From NCBI RefSeq assembly GCF_041080815.1, contig NZ_CP160205.1, positions 1,860,001 to 1,924,000 on the forward strand: DNA of 64,000 bases, given 5' to 3'. The notes below the pieces were generated by a model, which did no database searches, had not been told where the DNA came from, and was given only the letters and a program-made list of their open reading frames with translations. The stretch comes from Mucilaginibacter yixingensis (GTDB taxonomy: Bacteria > Bacteroidota > Bacteroidia > Sphingobacteriales > Sphingobacteriaceae). Every line of letters starts with the position of its first letter. Within the stretch, counting starts at the first letter, position 1. Shown in pieces: positions 26,152-36,243 of this stretch. The position numbers and the translations under genes were made by a program.

Positions 26152-26380
26152 AGTCTATAACCCGGTAGTTTGGCAGGTTTACCTTCTTTAGGCTGCCGTT
26201 ATCTTTTCGCCTGATGAAGACGGGGCTATTAGGATAAGTTACGAGCAAAGTCCAGCGCAACAAAATGACCGATGCCCAGGCAAACACTATCCCACAGGGC
26301 AGGACGGTTTTGTGCCAATTATGTGTTTAATTTGATGCAAAACCAATGCCTGTAAACCGGGCAACCCAATAATCATTAAT
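26152..26380. promoter_or_regulatory. Promoter region of the GH106 gene
   Basis: Contains GCAGGACGGTTT at 26299-26310 and ACCAATG at 26342-26348. The same two elements with nearly the same spacing (43 versus 40 bp) occur before the PL22-like gene. The 12-mer ends 71 bp before the GH106 start. Confidence 0.5.
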
Positions 26381-28942
26381 ATGAACCTTTATTTCAACCG
26401 TTTTAAAATATCGGCGTGCTTTTTATCGTGCCTGTTGCTTTTTTGTGGCAAGCAAGCGCACAGCCAGCAAGTAAATACCGAGAAACCCTGGAGTTTCTGG
26501 TGGTGGATGGGCAATGCCGTTAACGAGAAGGACATTAAATACAACCTGGAGCATTTTAAAAATGCCGGACTGGGTGGTGTGCACATCATTCCTATTTATG
26601 GCGTGAAGGGCACTGAGAAACAGTTTTTGCCTTTCCTGGGCGATAGGTACATGAAGATGGTAAAATATACCATTGCCGAAGCTAAAAAGCTTGGCCTGGG
26701 CGTAGATATGACCACCGGCACCGGCTGGCCCTTCGGCGGACCGAATATTACCAAGGCCGAGAGTGCCGAGAAATGGGTGTACAACAATGGTCAGTTTACC
26801 GGCACCAGCACCAAACAGCAGGTAAAGCGTGCCGCTCCCGGTGGCGAGGGCTACGTGCTCGATCCGTATAGCGCTCCGCTGATGGAGCATTACTTGGCCA
26901 GGTTTGATAGCGCTTTTGCTAAGAAGAACCCCGGTCTGCGCGCCATGTATCAGGACTCGTACGAGGTGTATGGTGCAAACTGGTCGGCCAATTTCCTAAC
27001 AGAGTTTAAAAAACGCAGGGGCTATGACCTGCGCGATGTTGCCAAAATATTCCTGGATAGTACCGATAATCCACAAGGCCGACTGGTGAAAATGGATTAC
27101 CAGCAAACACTTTCAGAAATGCTGTATGATGCCAATAAGGTATGGACAGAGTGGAGCACCAAACGTGGGATGATCACCCGCTACCAGGCGCATGGTTCAC
27201 CAGGTAACCTGTTGGATCTGTATAGTTTAGCTAATGTTCCGGAAACGGAAGCTTTCGGTAGCAGTAATTTCCCTATCCCGGGTTTGCGTGTAGATCATGA
27301 TTACCGCGATTGGTCATCTGGCAGGCCAAATCCGCTGTTGATGAAGTTTGCTTCGTCAGCTTCGGATTTGTACGGAAAGAAACTGACCAGTTCAGAAACT
27401 TTTACATGGTTGGCCAATCACTTTAAAGTATCATTGTCTCAGGCCAAGCCACAGGCTGATGAAGTTTTTACAGCGGGCATCAATCACATTTTCTTCCACG
27501 GTACCACTTACTCACCGCAGAATGATCCATATCCGGGTTGGTTGTTCTATGCGTCAACTCACTTCGGGCCAACATCGCATTTTTACAATCAACTACCGTT
27601 ATTTACCAAATACATTCAGAACTGTCAGCATATTTTGCAAAACAGCAAGCCTGATAACGATGTGCTGATCTATTTTCCAATCCAGGATGTTTGGGCCGAG
27701 CAAGGCGGCAAGCTGAGCACGGCCTACCAGTTAGATGCACATCACACCGAGATCTGGCTAAACAGCCATCCGTTTGGCAAACTGAGTGGTCAGTTAAAGA
27801 AAGAAGGTTACTCGTTTGATTACGCTTCAGATCGCGTGCTGGGCAACCTGAAAGTAGTGGGCGGTAAACTGGTAGCGCCAGGCGCAAGCTACAAAGTGCT
27901 GGTAGTGCCTGCATGTAACTACATGCCGCTGGCAACTTTAGACCGATTGCTGCAGTTGGGCAAACAAGGTGCAACCATCATCTTTGAAAACAATCTGCCT
28001 AAAGAAGTAATGGGCTACGGCGATCATGAAGGTAAAACCAAACAGTTTGAGCAGCAAAAAGGTGCCATGAAAGCCGATGAAAGCCATTTCATGGTAACTG
28101 GCAATGTAGAGAAAGTGCTGAACGGTAAAGGTGTGTTGCAGGAGATGATAGGGGGCGAGGGCTTATCCTTCATCCGTAAAAATCAGAACGGACATAAGGT
28201 ATATTTTATAACCAACCTGGGCAATCAGTTTAAAGAGGGTTGGGTGAGCCTGACTGCGGGTGATGCCGCGCATCTTTCAGGCTATGACCCGCTGACTGGT
28301 CGCAAGTTTAACTTTGCTGGTCGTAAGCATGGTGCTCAGTCGCAAATCTGGTTGCAATTGCTGCCGGGGCAGTCATGCTTTGTGATGCAGGATGCCGCTA
28401 CTCATTTGGTAAGCACTGCCGCGCCAAAAGATTACGCCGCGTTTAAGGTAGATACCAAATGGACGCTGCAGTTTTTACAAGGTCGCCCGGCTTATCACCA
28501 GTCGTTCCATATTGATACGCTGCAATCATGGACAAATTTGAGCGATACCGCTAAGTTTTATACCGGCACCGCGCGTTATTCGGCATCGTTTAATGTGCCA
28601 AAATCTGTTACTGATAAAAAAGATCTGGTGATTGATCTGGGTACAGTTAACGAGTCGGCTTCTGTGAAAATAAACGGTAAGGCTATCGGTACAGCCTGGA
28701 GCATTCCGTTCCGCCTTAAGATACCTTCGGGCATGTTGGCTGCGGGCAAAAACACTATTGAAATTACCGTTACCAACTTGTCTTCCAACTATATGCGTGT
28801 GTATGATAAAGAGCACCCTGAGTGGAAGAAGTTTTATGATATTAACATTGCCGATATTGCTTATACGCCATTTGACGCATCTAAGTGGCCAATTATGCCT
28901 TCGGGTATATCAGCCAACAACTTGAAGATATTGTACAGGTAG
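26381..28942 (+). CDS. GH106 alpha-L-rhamnosidase
   Basis: Exported enzyme of 853 residues with signal peptide (cut near AHSQQ). GH106-type features: WSFWWWMGNAVNEKDIKYNLEHFK and LGVDMTTGTGWPFGGP at the N-terminus, MYQDSYEVYGANW (about 189-201), then a jelly-roll near the C-terminus (ARYSASFNVP, SVKINGKAIGTAW). GH106 enzymes remove rhamnose from rhamnogalacturonan. Typical members are near 1,100 residues, so this one seems to lack an accessory beta domain; the catalytic core looks complete. A terminator follows after 23 bp. Confidence 0.9.
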   Translation: MNLYFNRFKISACFLSCLLLFCGKQAHSQQVNTEKPWSFWWWMGNAVNEKDIKYNLEHFKNAGLGGVHIIPIYGVKGTEKQFLPFLGDRYMKMVKYTIAEAKKLGLGVDMTTGTGWPFGGPNITKAESAEKWVYNNGQFTGTSTKQQVKRAAPGGEGYVLDPYSAPLMEHYLARFDSAFAKKNPGLRAMYQDSYEVYGANWSANFLTEFKKRRGYDLRDVAKIFLDSTDNPQGRLVKMDYQQTLSEMLYDANKVWTEWSTKRGMITRYQAHGSPGNLLDLYSLANVPETEAFGSSNFPIPGLRVDHDYRDWSSGRPNPLLMKFASSASDLYGKKLTSSETFTWLANHFKVSLSQAKPQADEVFTAGINHIFFHGTTYSPQNDPYPGWLFYASTHFGPTSHFYNQLPLFTKYIQNCQHILQNSKPDNDVLIYFPIQDVWAEQGGKLSTAYQLDAHHTEIWLNSHPFGKLSGQLKKEGYSFDYASDRVLGNLKVVGGKLVAPGASYKVLVVPACNYMPLATLDRLLQLGKQGATIIFENNLPKEVMGYGDHEGKTKQFEQQKGAMKADESHFMVTGNVEKVLNGKGVLQEMIGGEGLSFIRKNQNGHKVYFITNLGNQFKEGWVSLTAGDAAHLSGYDPLTGRKFNFAGRKHGAQSQIWLQLLPGQSCFVMQDAATHLVSTAAPKDYAAFKVDTKWTLQFLQGRPAYHQSFHIDTLQSWTNLSDTAKFYTGTARYSASFNVPKSVTDKKDLVIDLGTVNESASVKINGKAIGTAWSIPFRLKIPSGMLAAGKNTIEITVTNLSSNYMRVYDKEHPEWKKFYDINIADIAYTPFDASKWPIMPSGISANNLKILYR

Positions 28943-28965
28943 AAAGATTGCTACATAGTGAAACT

Positions 28966-29004
28966 AAAAAACGGTTTAATCGTAAAAAGATTAAACCGTT
29001 TTTT
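28966..29004 (+). terminator. Terminator hairpin abutting the histidine kinase start
   Basis: AAAAAACGGTTTAATC (28966-28981) pairs perfectly with 28989-29004 around a 7-nt loop, with a T-run at the 3' side. It is 24 bp after the GH106 stop. The next gene's ATG follows directly at 29005. Confidence 0.9.
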
Positions 29005-30966
29005 ATGCGCTGGGTAACGCTGTTGCTTTTATTTCTTTCCGTAAGTTTATTGGCCTTTCAATCTGCAGATGAACTGCATGGTTCTTCTAATTCCCAATCA
29101 GATAGTTCGAGGGTTGCTGCATATCTTAATTTAAGTAAGGATTATACAGCAAATCAGCCAGATTCTGCCGTAGAGTATTGCAACCGTGGCCTGCAACTGG
29201 CCGAAAGGGAGAATAATCAACATGCGCAGGGTTTGTTTTTGTTGCAACTGGGTATTATCAATAGCACACATCATCATGCGGGCCTGGCGCGTAAGTTTTT
29301 TAATGAAGCTATCTCTGTATTCAGGCATCAGCATGATAAAGAGGACTTGGCTAAAGCCTATGATGAGCTTGGTGTTTTGGATGCCGACCAGAAAAACGAT
29401 AAACAAGCGCTAAGAGAGTTTAACTACTCTATGAATTACTATCGTGACGCGCAGGATACCAGCGGCATCCTGGAGACCTATCATGGCTTAGGCGCCGTAT
29501 TTGAGCAGGCAGGCGATACTGAGAAGGCGCTAAGCTATTACCTGCGGGCATTGGTGCAGTATGAGCATAGATCAACCAAAAGCGCAGCCTATTTCTCATT
29601 GTTGGACAGGATTGGTCATTTATACCTGAAGAAGGGTAATACCCTGATTGCGCTGCGCTATTTGCAGGAGGGGGTTGATAGTAGCAACACGCCTGCCGCA
29701 CGCGATACCCAGCTTACTATGCTGGATGAAGAAGGTAGTGTTTACGAGCGTGAAGGCCAACGTGATAAGGCCCTGGCTTATTACAAACAGGAGCTACTTG
29801 AGGCCAAACGCTATAAGAAACCGGAAGACCAGGTAAAGGCGCTCATTAGTATTGCCAGGGTGCTAAAAGGCAATAACTCGGTGCAAAGCTTACAGGATTT
29901 GAAATCGGCCCTGAAAATTGCGTCTGGACTGCACGAGCCACGATTGGAAGCCAGCATTTTTGAGGCTATGGCAGCCGTTTACCAGCAGCAGAATGATTTT
30001 CGGGAGGCTATGTTTGCGCTGGAAGAACAGCATCACCTGCTGGACAGTTTGCTCAATGCCGATACCGCTAAAGATATTGTAGCGCTTGATAACAGCTATA
30101 AGCTGGAAACATCGCAAGAGAGGATCAGCGATCTGCAGCAGACGAACAAGAAAGAGACCCGCGAGCTTTACCTTGGCTGGGTGGTGCTGGCTGCTACGAT
30201 TATTATTCTAGGCATCTTTTGGGCCTATTTACGCAAGGTGCGCAAGTTGAATGATGAATTGAAGGCTTCTAACCGGATAAAAGACACGCTGTTCTCTATC
30301 ATTGGTCACGATTTGAAAGGTCCGGCCGGCAGCGCGGCTCAGATGTTTGCTATTATGGAGACAGAGCATTTCAGCGAGGAAGAACTGCGGGTAATGATTG
30401 GCGAACTGCGAAAGCAAACCGAAGCTTCTTTTGATCTGCTTAACGCCTTGTTTGAGTGGGGCAAAGCACAGCTAAATGGCGTAAAGGTAAAAGCCGAAGA
30501 CGTGAACCTGCAGGAGTTTGCCGAGCGTACGGTGAGTTTGTTATCGTCATCAGCATCGGCAAAAAACATCAGTATTTATAACAACATCCAAACGCCGGCC
30601 TGGGTAAATGCAGATCCGCACCACGTAGATTTTGTGCTGCGTAACCTGATCTCAAATGCTATCAAATTTACGTTTGATGGCGGCAGCATCGAAATTAACC
30701 TGGAGACTGACGGTGATGCCATCATTTCTGTAAAAGACACAGGTAAAGGCATTAGCGCCGCCCAGCAGGAAGAATTTGCCAAGGGTAATATCGAAGTATC
30801 ATTTGGTACCAAAGGCGAGAAAGGAAGCGGCCTGGGGCTGTTATTAACCAAAGAATTTATAGCGGCCAATAACGGCCGGGTCTGGTTGAACAGCCGCGAG
30901 GGAAAAGGTACTACATTTTCATTCTCGTTACCGTTAATTAAACAGCCCGAGCCTGTGGGTGTATAA
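29005..30966 (+). CDS. TPR-containing sensor histidine kinase
   Basis: A 653-residue kinase. I chose ATG 29005 (MRWVTLLLLFLSVSLLAF) because it opens a signal peptide; upstream codons lie inside GH106 and the terminator. Periplasmic part: tetratricopeptide repeats (about 55-380). A transmembrane helix LGWVVLAATIIILGIFWAYL precedes the HisKA box (FSIIGHDLKGPAG) and HATPase motifs NLISNAIKF, DTGKGIS and GSGLGL. No receiver or HTH domain, so it needs a separate response regulator. Neighbour GH106 suggests, without proof, a sugar signal. Confidence 0.88.
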   Translation: MRWVTLLLLFLSVSLLAFQSADELHGSSNSQSDSSRVAAYLNLSKDYTANQPDSAVEYCNRGLQLAERENNQHAQGLFLLQLGIINSTHHHAGLARKFFNEAISVFRHQHDKEDLAKAYDELGVLDADQKNDKQALREFNYSMNYYRDAQDTSGILETYHGLGAVFEQAGDTEKALSYYLRALVQYEHRSTKSAAYFSLLDRIGHLYLKKGNTLIALRYLQEGVDSSNTPAARDTQLTMLDEEGSVYEREGQRDKALAYYKQELLEAKRYKKPEDQVKALISIARVLKGNNSVQSLQDLKSALKIASGLHEPRLEASIFEAMAAVYQQQNDFREAMFALEEQHHLLDSLLNADTAKDIVALDNSYKLETSQERISDLQQTNKKETRELYLGWVVLAATIIILGIFWAYLRKVRKLNDELKASNRIKDTLFSIIGHDLKGPAGSAAQMFAIMETEHFSEEELRVMIGELRKQTEASFDLLNALFEWGKAQLNGVKVKAEDVNLQEFAERTVSLLSSSASAKNISIYNNIQTPAWVNADPHHVDFVLRNLISNAIKFTFDGGSIEINLETDGDAIISVKDTGKGISAAQQEEFAKGNIEVSFGTKGEKGSGLGLLLTKEFIAANNGRVWLNSREGKGTTFSFSLPLIKQPEPVGV

Positions 30967-33268
30967 TATCTACCCGTAAGGCTTTCAGGCCAATTACGCC
31001 GGGTAGTTCTTCTACCTCCAAATGCTCAATGGTTTTACCCAAAATGTTTTTGGCTTGCATTGTTGCAATGTATTGCAGGTATTCGGCTTCATCGGCCTCA
31101 TTGGCATAAACTATGGTGATTTTGCCTACGTCTACAATACGCTCTTGTGTGCCTGCTATATGGGCCTTGTCTATGCGTTTTTTCACCATGGCAAAACGCG
31201 CATTATAGGTGCCGTCCACATCAAAATGCTTTTCGTCCATACGGAAACGGATAGACAGCGTAGAGTTGAAAGCCAGTATCAGCGTGGTTACTTCAAGCGG
31301 GTAGGGTAGCATCGGTTTTATTTTATGATGCTTGTATTCCATTTCGCAAAGCGTCTGTAACTGCCATAGCCGTAATTTGCGCACATACTCGTCCTGGAAA
31401 CGTTTGGTAGGCATAATGGAAGCGCCTATGTACAGGTTATGCTCAACACCGTCGGTTTTAAAACGCTCATAATAATGCGGGAATATGGCCTGGGCGTCTT
31501 TCTGCTTTTCATCAAGCAGTAAAGTGAGCTTTTGGTTGATGATGGATACCGAAGCATCATACTGCCGGCGATAGTGGAAAAACTCCCCCAGCTCTTTATC
31601 CAGCTGATCAAAATAGCCTTCAATTTCTCCGGCCAGTTCATGCCCTTCTTGCTGTGCCCTGCGCAGCATTGGGTTAATGCGTGTTTCTATCAGGTGATGG
31701 ATGTGCTCTTCTTTATCAGTACGCACGGGCAGTGAAAAGTCAGTGAGGATTTGGGCAAATTCGCCTAAATCACGCATGTCTTCAAGCAAAGCTTCATCGT
31801 TAGATAAGTTAAACTTCTGCATTAACGGAATGAGGATATTCAATTGATTGTGAATATCTTTTTGTACACTATAGTTACGAACGTCTGATGATCCGCGGAT
31901 ATCAATCTGTCCGTACAGAGGGTGCACTTCTTCAAAAACAATCTCTTTGAGTACATATTCATTACCCATCTGCCGGTTCTGGATGAACTTCTTGGCCTCA
32001 TGTCTGAACTTCCATTGCACGCTGGGGTGAATGGTGGTGTACTCATTCTGAATCACTGCCTGGATCTGGTTGTGGTACTCGGTAATAGCCCGATCAATGG
32101 TATCGGTAATATACGGCATCACTATGCCCAGTTTATTGGCGTTAACGCTGTGCAGCGCCCGTTTCTCTAACGATACCACTTCTAGTACACCCAACAATAC
32201 GCCGTTTTTTACTATCGGCGCCAGGATGAAACTTTTGATCTTTTGCTTCACAAAATGTTTGAGCAGTTTACTTTCCGGATATTGCTTAGATAGCGCAACA
32301 CCGTCAGACACGGCCAGGTATTGCTCTTTAACAATTAATGTTTCAAATGATGACGGCATCAGCATTTCATCGCATTTACACGAGATGTTTTCGCTCAGCA
32401 TATAGCTTTGTATGCGATGCGTGAATGCGGCAGGGGTAAACTTGTTCTCCTCGTTAAGGTATGAGGTAAAGCCCACTCTGATGCTATTTACGTTGAAGAT
32501 AGAACGGAAGATGGTCTCTAAATCATTTTTTAACGAGCTGTATTTGGCCGGGTTAAGCAATTTACCTTTCAGTATGGATACCGCGTTCTCAACCGTTGCA
32601 TCCACCAGGTTCATAATGGCAAAGCCTTTTAGCGTATAACTTTCTTTAGGGAATTTTGATTTCCAAAGCTTCAGGTCATGATAGTTATCCAACAGGTTGT
32701 CTATCTCTTCCGGAGTAAGTAATGGGGGCTCGCCGTTAGGCACAATTTCCAGGAAATCGGCATTGTATAAAATGCGGTAATGTTTAATAATGCCCTCAGC
32801 ATTGGGGATATCATAAAACAACGGTCTGCTAAAATCAAACTTGGTGCCGTACAGCTCGTTGAGGATCAGGCAACAGCTGGTGATATACGATTGATGCTGA
32901 TCAAAGTCTCTGATGGCAAAAGTAAAATCGGGGCCGGCCGCATTGAGTATTTTTTTGAAACGCTCGGTATGATTAAAGATCAGTTCAATATAGGGCAAAC
33001 ACACTGCCTTGATCTCGTTAAAAGTGAGGGCTGTAGGGAAAATATCTTTTAGCAGACGATGGATGAGCGGTGCATTATCTGTAATCTGCTCCATCTGCTC
33101 AATGCCATTGCGCAGTTCTGGGTGTTTAGCTATTTCGGCCAATAACTCCCGGGCTTCTATGGCCTCGGCACCGTCAGATTGGGCTGCAACTTTTTCCAGT
33201 CTTTCTATCAATGGGTAAAAAGAGAACTCAATACGATAGGGTGAATCTGGAAAAGCTGGCAGTTTCAT
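30938..33268 (-). CDS. GAF-domain protein of unknown role
   Basis: A 776-residue protein with the start at MKLPAFPDSPYRIEF (33268); extending to 33406 would run into the upstream gene. The central part (about residues 290-400) holds a GAF-like domain (ILAPIVKNGVLLGVLEVVSLEKRALHSV), flanked by large helical regions with no family I recognise. It may sense a small molecule. It is the fourth gene of a minus-strand operon after HD-PycTM, ppk1 and the SdiA-regulated lipoprotein (41-nt gap). Its 3' end overlaps the histidine kinase end by 29 bp, convergently. Confidence 0.65.
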   Translation of the reverse strand: MKLPAFPDSPYRIEFSFYPLIERLEKVAAQSDGAEAIEARELLAEIAKHPELRNGIEQMEQITDNAPLIHRLLKDIFPTALTFNEIKAVCLPYIELIFNHTERFKKILNAAGPDFTFAIRDFDQHQSYITSCCLILNELYGTKFDFSRPLFYDIPNAEGIIKHYRILYNADFLEIVPNGEPPLLTPEEIDNLLDNYHDLKLWKSKFPKESYTLKGFAIMNLVDATVENAVSILKGKLLNPAKYSSLKNDLETIFRSIFNVNSIRVGFTSYLNEENKFTPAAFTHRIQSYMLSENISCKCDEMLMPSSFETLIVKEQYLAVSDGVALSKQYPESKLLKHFVKQKIKSFILAPIVKNGVLLGVLEVVSLEKRALHSVNANKLGIVMPYITDTIDRAITEYHNQIQAVIQNEYTTIHPSVQWKFRHEAKKFIQNRQMGNEYVLKEIVFEEVHPLYGQIDIRGSSDVRNYSVQKDIHNQLNILIPLMQKFNLSNDEALLEDMRDLGEFAQILTDFSLPVRTDKEEHIHHLIETRINPMLRRAQQEGHELAGEIEGYFDQLDKELGEFFHYRRQYDASVSIINQKLTLLLDEKQKDAQAIFPHYYERFKTDGVEHNLYIGASIMPTKRFQDEYVRKLRLWQLQTLCEMEYKHHKIKPMLPYPLEVTTLILAFNSTLSIRFRMDEKHFDVDGTYNARFAMVKKRIDKAHIAGTQERIVDVGKITIVYANEADEAEYLQYIATMQAKNILGKTIEHLEVEELPGVIGLKALRVDIIHPQARAV

Positions 33269-33308
33269 GTTTTTCTGTAGTATGGAATCGATGTTGTTTA
33301 TGATGATG

Positions 33309-34193
33309 TTATGGTTGCGCGTTATACTTAAACCTGAGTATAGTGCCGGGGGTAATTTTGTCGCCCTCGTTAGAGATATAAAGGTTTCCCTGTTTGTCAA
33401 AAACAATGCCTTCGGGCTGTAAAAATGCCGGATGTGTTAATTTATAAACTGATTTTACTTTCCAGTTGCCGTCTGTAACCACCAGCATCTTGTTAACTGA
33501 CGATAAGATGTACCAATCTTTAGTCAGCGGATGCCTTGCCATGGCAGATGGGCGGAAATCTGTCCGCTGCGTGCCGCTCAGTTTGTCAATCTCCTTTACG
33601 TCGATGCTGAACGTGCCGGCTGCTGATAGCGAACCATCTGCACCTACATTGAGCATATACCCATCGCAGATTTTGCGTTGGTGGCCTTCTGCCACGTGTT
33701 TGGCTACCATGTAAAGTTTGCCGCCATCAGCAAAAAGGCTTTCGTACTCGCCGGGGGGAATTAGGTTTTTAAATTCCTGTACACCTGATGCCTCAGGTTT
33801 GCCCAGCTCGCTGAATGGGAAGGTGTAAAATTTGCCATCGCTGCGCAGCATAATTACGTAGTTGCCGCTTAGGGCTATATCTTCAAAATCGCCAGGCTTG
33901 GCAAATTTGGTGGTCTTGGTTTTTTGTTCACCTAACTTGATCTGGTATACTTTGCCCGCTTCGTCCTGCTCGGTATAAACCACAGAGGGGTCAAGGTTAC
34001 GGAAGGCAATACCGGATATCTCCACCAGTTCATCGGGCATATTGAACTTTTGCGGCGCGTTCAGATTGTAAGGACCGGTTGATTTGGCACTCACTACATT
34101 AGTGTTATTGTCACCGTTGTCCTTTGATCTGTCTTTGCAAGAAATTCCTAAGATAAATATCGATACTAAGCTTAATGTCAATAATTTACTCAT
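33309..34193 (-). CDS. SdiA-regulated-like lipoprotein (beta-propeller)
   Basis: A 294-residue lipoprotein with signal and lipobox ILGISC. The mature part has repeated 4-strand blades typical of the SdiA-regulated family (FNMPDELVEISGIAFRN, FEDIALSGNYVIML, FLQPEGIVFDKQGNLYISNEGD). It is expected to sit in the periplasm or outer membrane. It follows ppk1 by one base on the same strand, so it is co-transcribed with it. Function unknown. Confidence 0.78.
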   Translation of the reverse strand: MSKLLTLSLVSIFILGISCKDRSKDNGDNNTNVVSAKSTGPYNLNAPQKFNMPDELVEISGIAFRNLDPSVVYTEQDEAGKVYQIKLGEQKTKTTKFAKPGDFEDIALSGNYVIMLRSDGKFYTFPFSELGKPEASGVQEFKNLIPPGEYESLFADGGKLYMVAKHVAEGHQRKICDGYMLNVGADGSLSAAGTFSIDVKEIDKLSGTQRTDFRPSAMARHPLTKDWYILSSVNKMLVVTDGNWKVKSVYKLTHPAFLQPEGIVFDKQGNLYISNEGDKITPGTILRFKYNAQP

Positions 34194-34194
34194 T

Positions 34195-36243
34195 TTACCT
34201 GTTCGTTTTCTTTAGTAATTCATAAATGGCCTGTTGCGAACTGATGGCTGGTTCTGTATGCTCAACCGGTACGTTTTGTAACTGACTGTTTAGCCAAACG
34301 GCCTGCCTGTTATCATGCCATTGAAGATCGAGCATTTGGATCAGTTCCTGCTTTATAGCTACGTTTTTTACCGGAAAGCAGACTTCAATACGGTGGTGTA
34401 TATTACGGTTCATCCAATCGGCCGAACCGAGATATACTTCTTTGTTACCATCGTTGCTAAACATAAAAACGCGGCCATGTTCCAGGTATCTGTCAACAAT
34501 GCGTTTGATGGTAATGTTTTCGCTCATGCCCGGTACGCCAGGTATCAGGCAGCAAATACTGCGTACAATCAGCTCAATTTTTACACCTGCTTGTGATGCT
34601 TCGTAAAGCTTTTTAATGAGCACCTGTTCTTCCAGGTTGTTGAGTTTGATGCGGATATGGGCGGGTTTGCCCTGCCGGGCAAAAGCAATCTCCCGGTCTA
34701 TCATCGCCATAAAACGTTGCTGCAAATTAAATTGCGCCACCAGTATCTGCTCAAAGTTGATGGCCGTTGCCGGAGATGGCTTCTCGCGTCGCGCAAGGAA
34801 GATGAACAACAATTCCACTTCGCGCAGTATCTCCTTATCGGCTGTGAACAGCACATGGTCGGTATAAAAGCGCGCAGTGCCCTCGTTAAAGTTGCCTGTG
34901 GCTAATAAGCCGGTATAAACCATTCGGTTACCATGACGGGTTTTTATGAGGCCTACTTTGGCGTGGATCTTTAGCGCGGTAACACTGTAGATGATCTTTA
35001 CGCCGGCGTCCTTCATCTTTTTGGCCCATTTCAGGTTGTTGGCTTCGTCAAAGCGGGCTTTCAGTTCTACCACCACCTGTACCTTTTTGCCGTTTTTAGC
35101 GGCAGAGATAAGCGCATTGACAATCCGTGAGTCGCTGGCAACGCGGTATAGGGTGATGTAAATTTCTTCTACATCCGGATTGTTTGCCGCCTCATTAAAG
35201 AAACGCAGCACGCTTTGGTAAGAGTGATACGGCGTATGGATAATGATATCCTCTTCGGCAATCATTTGCGCCATGGTACGGTTGGTATCAGCGGCACGTT
35301 TAAGGGGCGTCCATCGGTCATATTCAGCACCGGATATTTTGATGGGCAAGCTGCCCAGATCTTTCATGTTATGGTACCGGCCGCCCTCAACTGCGTTAGC
35401 CTTTTGCATGTTAAATTGCGAACGCAAGGTTTCCAGCAAACGCAGCGGCATACCTTGTTGAAAAAGGAATCGGGTGGCTTTCCCAAGGTCGCGCTTACTC
35501 AATTGTTTTTCCAACTGGTCAGACAGGTCTTCACCGTACTCATCGTTAAGATCCAACTCCGCATCACGGGTAATTTTGAAGCTGTAACAATGCGCTACTT
35601 TTAAGCCTGGAAAAAGCCGGTTAATGTTAAAACAGATGATGTCGTCTAGAAATATAATAAACTGTCTATCATTTATATTAATGCTATAGAAGCGAGGTAA
35701 TACTTCAGATGGAATATGCAGGATATAAACTTTTTCTTTACCATCGGCATCAAGCGCCTGAACAATAAAATACAGCTGATTATTCTCTGGGAAAAAGCCC
35801 GAATCTTCTGTTAACAATTGTGGTTGCAGGTAGGCCAAAACATCTGTCAGGAAATACTCGTCAACTGCCGGGCGTAGTTCATCTGGCAGGTCTTTATTGT
35901 ACAGCAGGTGGATGTTTTGGGCTTCGAGTAAAGGCAGTAATTCAGTGGTCAGCACCTGCCCGAAGCGTTTTTGCTGTTGCATAACAATTTGCTCGGCCTG
36001 GCGCACGTTGGCGGTTTGCTCGTCAAAGTCAATGTTGTTATCGTCCTTCTCGCTAATCTTTTGTAAGGCTTTTAGCACGGGCATCCGCACTCGGTAAAAC
36101 TCATCCAGGTTAGATGAAAAGATGCCCAGAAACCGGAAGCGCTCTAAAATAGGCACTTGAGGGTTGGCAGCTTCTTCCAGTACCCGGCTATTGAAGTATA
36201 ACCAGCTCAGATCGCGGTTAAAAAATTTTTCTTCGATTGCCAT
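34195..36243 (-). CDS. ppk1: Polyphosphate kinase 1
   Basis: Transfers the gamma-phosphate of ATP to a polyphosphate chain. The 682-residue protein has the family's N, head and catalytic domains: RDLSWLYFNSRVLEEA at the N-terminus, KIHAKVGLIK with the phosphorylated His, and NIHHRIEVCFPV at the second active-site His. Length is typical. Its ATG overlaps the stop of the HD-PycTM gene (TAATG), so it is translationally coupled downstream of that gene. Confidence 0.95.
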   Translation of the reverse strand: MAIEEKFFNRDLSWLYFNSRVLEEAANPQVPILERFRFLGIFSSNLDEFYRVRMPVLKALQKISEKDDNNIDFDEQTANVRQAEQIVMQQQKRFGQVLTTELLPLLEAQNIHLLYNKDLPDELRPAVDEYFLTDVLAYLQPQLLTEDSGFFPENNQLYFIVQALDADGKEKVYILHIPSEVLPRFYSININDRQFIIFLDDIICFNINRLFPGLKVAHCYSFKITRDAELDLNDEYGEDLSDQLEKQLSKRDLGKATRFLFQQGMPLRLLETLRSQFNMQKANAVEGGRYHNMKDLGSLPIKISGAEYDRWTPLKRAADTNRTMAQMIAEEDIIIHTPYHSYQSVLRFFNEAANNPDVEEIYITLYRVASDSRIVNALISAAKNGKKVQVVVELKARFDEANNLKWAKKMKDAGVKIIYSVTALKIHAKVGLIKTRHGNRMVYTGLLATGNFNEGTARFYTDHVLFTADKEILREVELLFIFLARREKPSPATAINFEQILVAQFNLQQRFMAMIDREIAFARQGKPAHIRIKLNNLEEQVLIKKLYEASQAGVKIELIVRSICCLIPGVPGMSENITIKRIVDRYLEHGRVFMFSNDGNKEVYLGSADWMNRNIHHRIEVCFPVKNVAIKQELIQMLDLQWHDNRQAVWLNSQLQNVPVEHTEPAISSQQAIYELLKKTNR

